DNA of 8,509 bases from DAOUMU01 sp034409055 (GTDB lineage: Bacteria > Chloroflexota > Anaerolineae > 4572-78 > J111): positions 1 to 8,509 of the forward strand of contig DAOUMU010000093.1 of NCBI GenBank assembly GCA_034409055.1, given 5' to 3'. Positions 6,642-8,509 of this stretch are shown here, one piece after another; the first letter of the stretch is position 1, and each line of letters starts with the position of its first letter. Below the pieces are notes generated by a model that ran no database searches, was not told where the DNA came from, and worked only from the letters and a program-made list of their open reading frames with translations. The position numbers and the translations under genes were made by a program.

Positions 6642-8509
6642 GCTAACAACACCCAATCCAACATAACTGTAGAGGATACCCAAATCGCAACTACCGGTCT
6701 CAATGAGTTACCTTCTACAAACATACCCGATGCTGTTAGCCCTCTCCCCTTCCTGCTTGGCAAAAACAACTGCGAACCAGCTACAACCCCGCCCATCAGT
6801 TGGTCAACACCGGTCAAGCTGGCAAACAACGCCGGCCATTCCCTCTCACCGGCGTTGGCTGTGGACGCGGCGAACACGCTCCACGCCGTCTGGTACGATA
6901 ATAGTTCCGGCAACTTGGAGATTCTCTACGCCAACAAGGCAGTAGATCAGACAGACTGGTCAACGCCGGTGAACGTTTCCAACACGCCCACCGACTCCTA
7001 TTGGCCGGCAATCGTTGTAGATGGATCAGGTAATGTGCATGTAGCCTGGCAAGACGACGATGGTAGCCAAGACATTCTTTATGCGATGAAACCGGCCAGC
7101 AGTTCAACCTGGCTGGCCCCGGTGAACATCTCCAATTCGCCGGGCACTGCCCGCTTCGCCGCTTTGGCCGCCGACAACGCAGATAATGTGCATGTCGTCT
7201 GGAATGATAACACGCCCGGTAACGATGAGATCTACTACGCTATGCGACCCCAGGGGAGCACCACCTGGACGACACCAGTTGCAATGGCCAGCACCCCCGG
7301 TACCTCCTGGGCTCCGACCATCACCGCCGACGCCGCTGGTACACTTCACCTGGCCTGGCACGATTTCACGCCAGGGGTGGCCGAGATTTACTACGCCACG
7401 AAGCCGCAGCAAAACGAGCCCTGGAGTAGCCCCCTGAATGTTTCTTTGACCACAGGCGCATCCTACTTCCCGGCCCTGACCGTGGACAGCAGCAACACAG
7501 TGCACCTGGTCTGGGTAGATGCCATCGTCACAGATTTTGGAGCACCGTTCGAAATTCTCTATGCCCAAAAACCACCGGGAGAAGCGTGGACTCCTTACAT
7601 CAATCTCTCTCGGGGCACAGGGAACGCCGAGATGCCCGCTCTGGCAGTTGGCCCAGAGGGTACTTTGCACGTAGCCTGGGATACCACCGATGATCCCCGG
7701 CTGCTTTACGTGCGCCGGCCCGCCGAAATGGGCTGGACAAACCCTATGACCGTGACCACGATCTCACCGGCTGCCCAGTTTCCAGCCCCAGTTCTGGCCG
7801 CCAACCTGACCGACACGGTCCATTTGATCTGGAGTGATTACGGCCCTCTGGCCCGGGACATTCTCCACAGCACGGCCACACCTCCCCCCATTCCCGAAGA
7901 CCACGTCCTGGTGTTAGACGAACAGGGCCTGGCCATCGCCGGAGCCTGTGTCTACCGGAACGGTGTTCCCACTGTCAGCACCGACGACAATGGTATTTAC
8001 ATCCCTCCAACCCTGGCAATGGGAGATACGCTGACCGCCTTGCAACTCATAGTCGAGCAACCCACCAACCGAGAGGGTCACACTACGTCCGACAGCAACG
8101 GCGTCAACTGGGGCTACCGCATCCACCTGACCGATGTAACCCTGATCGACAACGGCACACCGGTCACCCACGTGGTCACCCAGACGGGCCAACAGCGGCT
8201 GGTCATCAAACAGACCAATCCCCTGGTTCTTTTTAACATGGTGGTTTCCGTCGAGTGGGACGCCACCGACGAGTACCTGGCCATGCTCGAAGACGCTTTT
8301 CGCCAAGCCTCTAAATACCTCTACGACGTGACCGACGGCCAGATGGCCTTGGGTCAGGTCACCATCTACGACCGGGCCCAGTATTGGGCCGACGCCGACT
8401 TTCAGTTCTCCACCAAAAACATTGTCCGGCCCTACGCCTTTGTGGGCGGTATCACCTCCAGTGACGAAGCCCATACCATTCGGGTGGGACGTTTTTGGGA
8501 CGGCGGCTC
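6537..8509 (+). CDS. Secreted BNR-like seven-repeat propeller fused to a CLCA-like protease; 3' truncated
   Basis: The frame is open from ATG 6537 (a second ATG follows at once) to the window end, 657 complete codons with no stop. Its order is: a basic N-terminus (RRERIKK) and hydrophobic signal peptide, probably cleaved after Ala-Ser-Ala (35); a linker; seven repeats (89 to about 447) of the type WSTPVNVS...P.LAVD..G..HVAW.D.....ILYA; a carboxypeptidase-regulatory-like domain (from 456); and the start of the CLCA-like module, with VSVEW to RFWDGG matching gene 2. The window ends about 20 residues before the expected HExxH, so the catalytic site is not visible. The repeats resemble sialidase-type BNR repeats without the Asp-box, and probably form one seven-bladed propeller for carbohydrate or protein binding. 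It lies 24 bp after gene 2 and is likely in the same operon. It is a paralogue of genes 1 and 2 with a different N-terminal half. Confidence 0.9.
   Translation, partial: MMPTRRERIKKLLGVFVCLAGLWASWLFIDLVASAANNTQSNITVEDTQIATTGLNELPSTNIPDAVSPLPFLLGKNNCEPATTPPISWSTPVKLANNAGHSLSPALAVDAANTLHAVWYDNSSGNLEILYANKAVDQTDWSTPVNVSNTPTDSYWPAIVVDGSGNVHVAWQDDDGSQDILYAMKPASSSTWLAPVNISNSPGTARFAALAADNADNVHVVWNDNTPGNDEIYYAMRPQGSTTWTTPVAMASTPGTSWAPTITADAAGTLHLAWHDFTPGVAEIYYATKPQQNEPWSSPLNVSLTTGASYFPALTVDSSNTVHLVWVDAIVTDFGAPFEILYAQKPPGEAWTPYINLSRGTGNAEMPALAVGPEGTLHVAWDTTDDPRLLYVRRPAEMGWTNPMTVTTISPAAQFPAPVLAANLTDTVHLIWSDYGPLARDILHSTATPPPIPEDHVLVLDEQGLAIAGACVYRNGVPTVSTDDNGIYIPPTLAMGDTLTALQLIVEQPTNREGHTTSDSNGVNWGYRIHLTDVTLIDNGTPVTHVVTQTGQQRLVIKQTNPLVLFNMVVSVEWDATDEYLAMLEDAFRQASKYLYDVTDGQMALGQVTIYDRAQYWADADFQFSTKNIVRPYAFVGGITSSDEAHTIRVGRFWDGG
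6801..7880 (+). repeat. Seven BNR-like propeller repeats in gene 3
   Basis: Units start with Trp codons at 6801, 6957, 7110, 7266, 7422, 7587 and 7734. Each has W-x-x-P-[VL] near the start, then a hydrophobic strand P.LAVD, then HVAW.D or HLVW.D, then [IL]YYA or ILYA. The count of seven fits a single seven-bladed propeller. They share no clear sequence similarity with the 14 repeats of gene 2. Boundaries are approximate. Confidence 0.75.
8412..8509 (+). repeat. 98-bp perfect direct repeat, copy 2 (in gene 3)
   Basis: This copy ends exactly at the window end and matches 6-103. Upstream the two genes differ by synonymous changes (TTC TCC here, TT TCG in gene 1). It may be a recent conversion or duplication tract or an assembly-break repeat. 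Confidence 0.95.

Noticed and set aside
7104..7670. 188-codon open frame on the minus strand
   Set aside because: It lies wholly opposite gene 3, whose protein repeats explain the sequence.

Overview
The window is a single co-directional (+) block of very large secreted-protein genes, with almost no non-coding DNA. It holds the 3' end of one gene (1-1562), one complete gene (1584-6512, 1642 codons) and the 5' part of a third (6537 to the window end). The intergenic gaps are 21 and 24 bp, so the three look like one operon. No RNA gene, insertion sequence, CRISPR array, terminator or obvious promoter was seen, and there is no gene-free stretch over 300 bases.

All three genes share one module, and gene 1 and gene 2 share it to the end. 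It carries a zinc-metalloprotease signature, HEF[AG]H followed seven residues later by a DEY, then an ASLMF segment that fits a Met-turn. Spacing and flanking residues (QAS-x-YL...T-x-G, the HExxH..DEY block, ASLMF, then a Cys and a SDWETV segment) match my memory of the N-terminal protease domain of the CLCA family (MEROPS M87). That identification is from motif memory and not from a search. The usual VWA domain of animal CLCA proteins is absent. Beta-sandwich-type domains and a conserved C-terminal tail (VYLPI-x-x-K) follow instead.

The N-terminal parts differ. Gene 2 has 14 FG-GAP/VCBS-type repeats with Asp-rich calcium-binding loops. Gene 3 has seven WST/BNR-like repeats, probably one seven-bladed propeller. 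The picture is a family of exported proteases with swappable propeller recognition domains on a constant catalytic and anchoring C-terminal half. The substrate is unknown.

The first and last ~100 bases of the window are a 98-bp perfect direct repeat (6-103 and 8412-8509). Gene 3 therefore stops just before its expected HExxH, and gene 1 starts just before its own. This may be recent gene conversion or duplication, or an assembly break in a repeat.

The organism is a GC-rich bacterium. The large secreted repeat proteins ending in a VYLP[IL]-type tail are something I associate with Chloroflexota (Anaerolineae and relatives). This is a moderate-confidence inference only.
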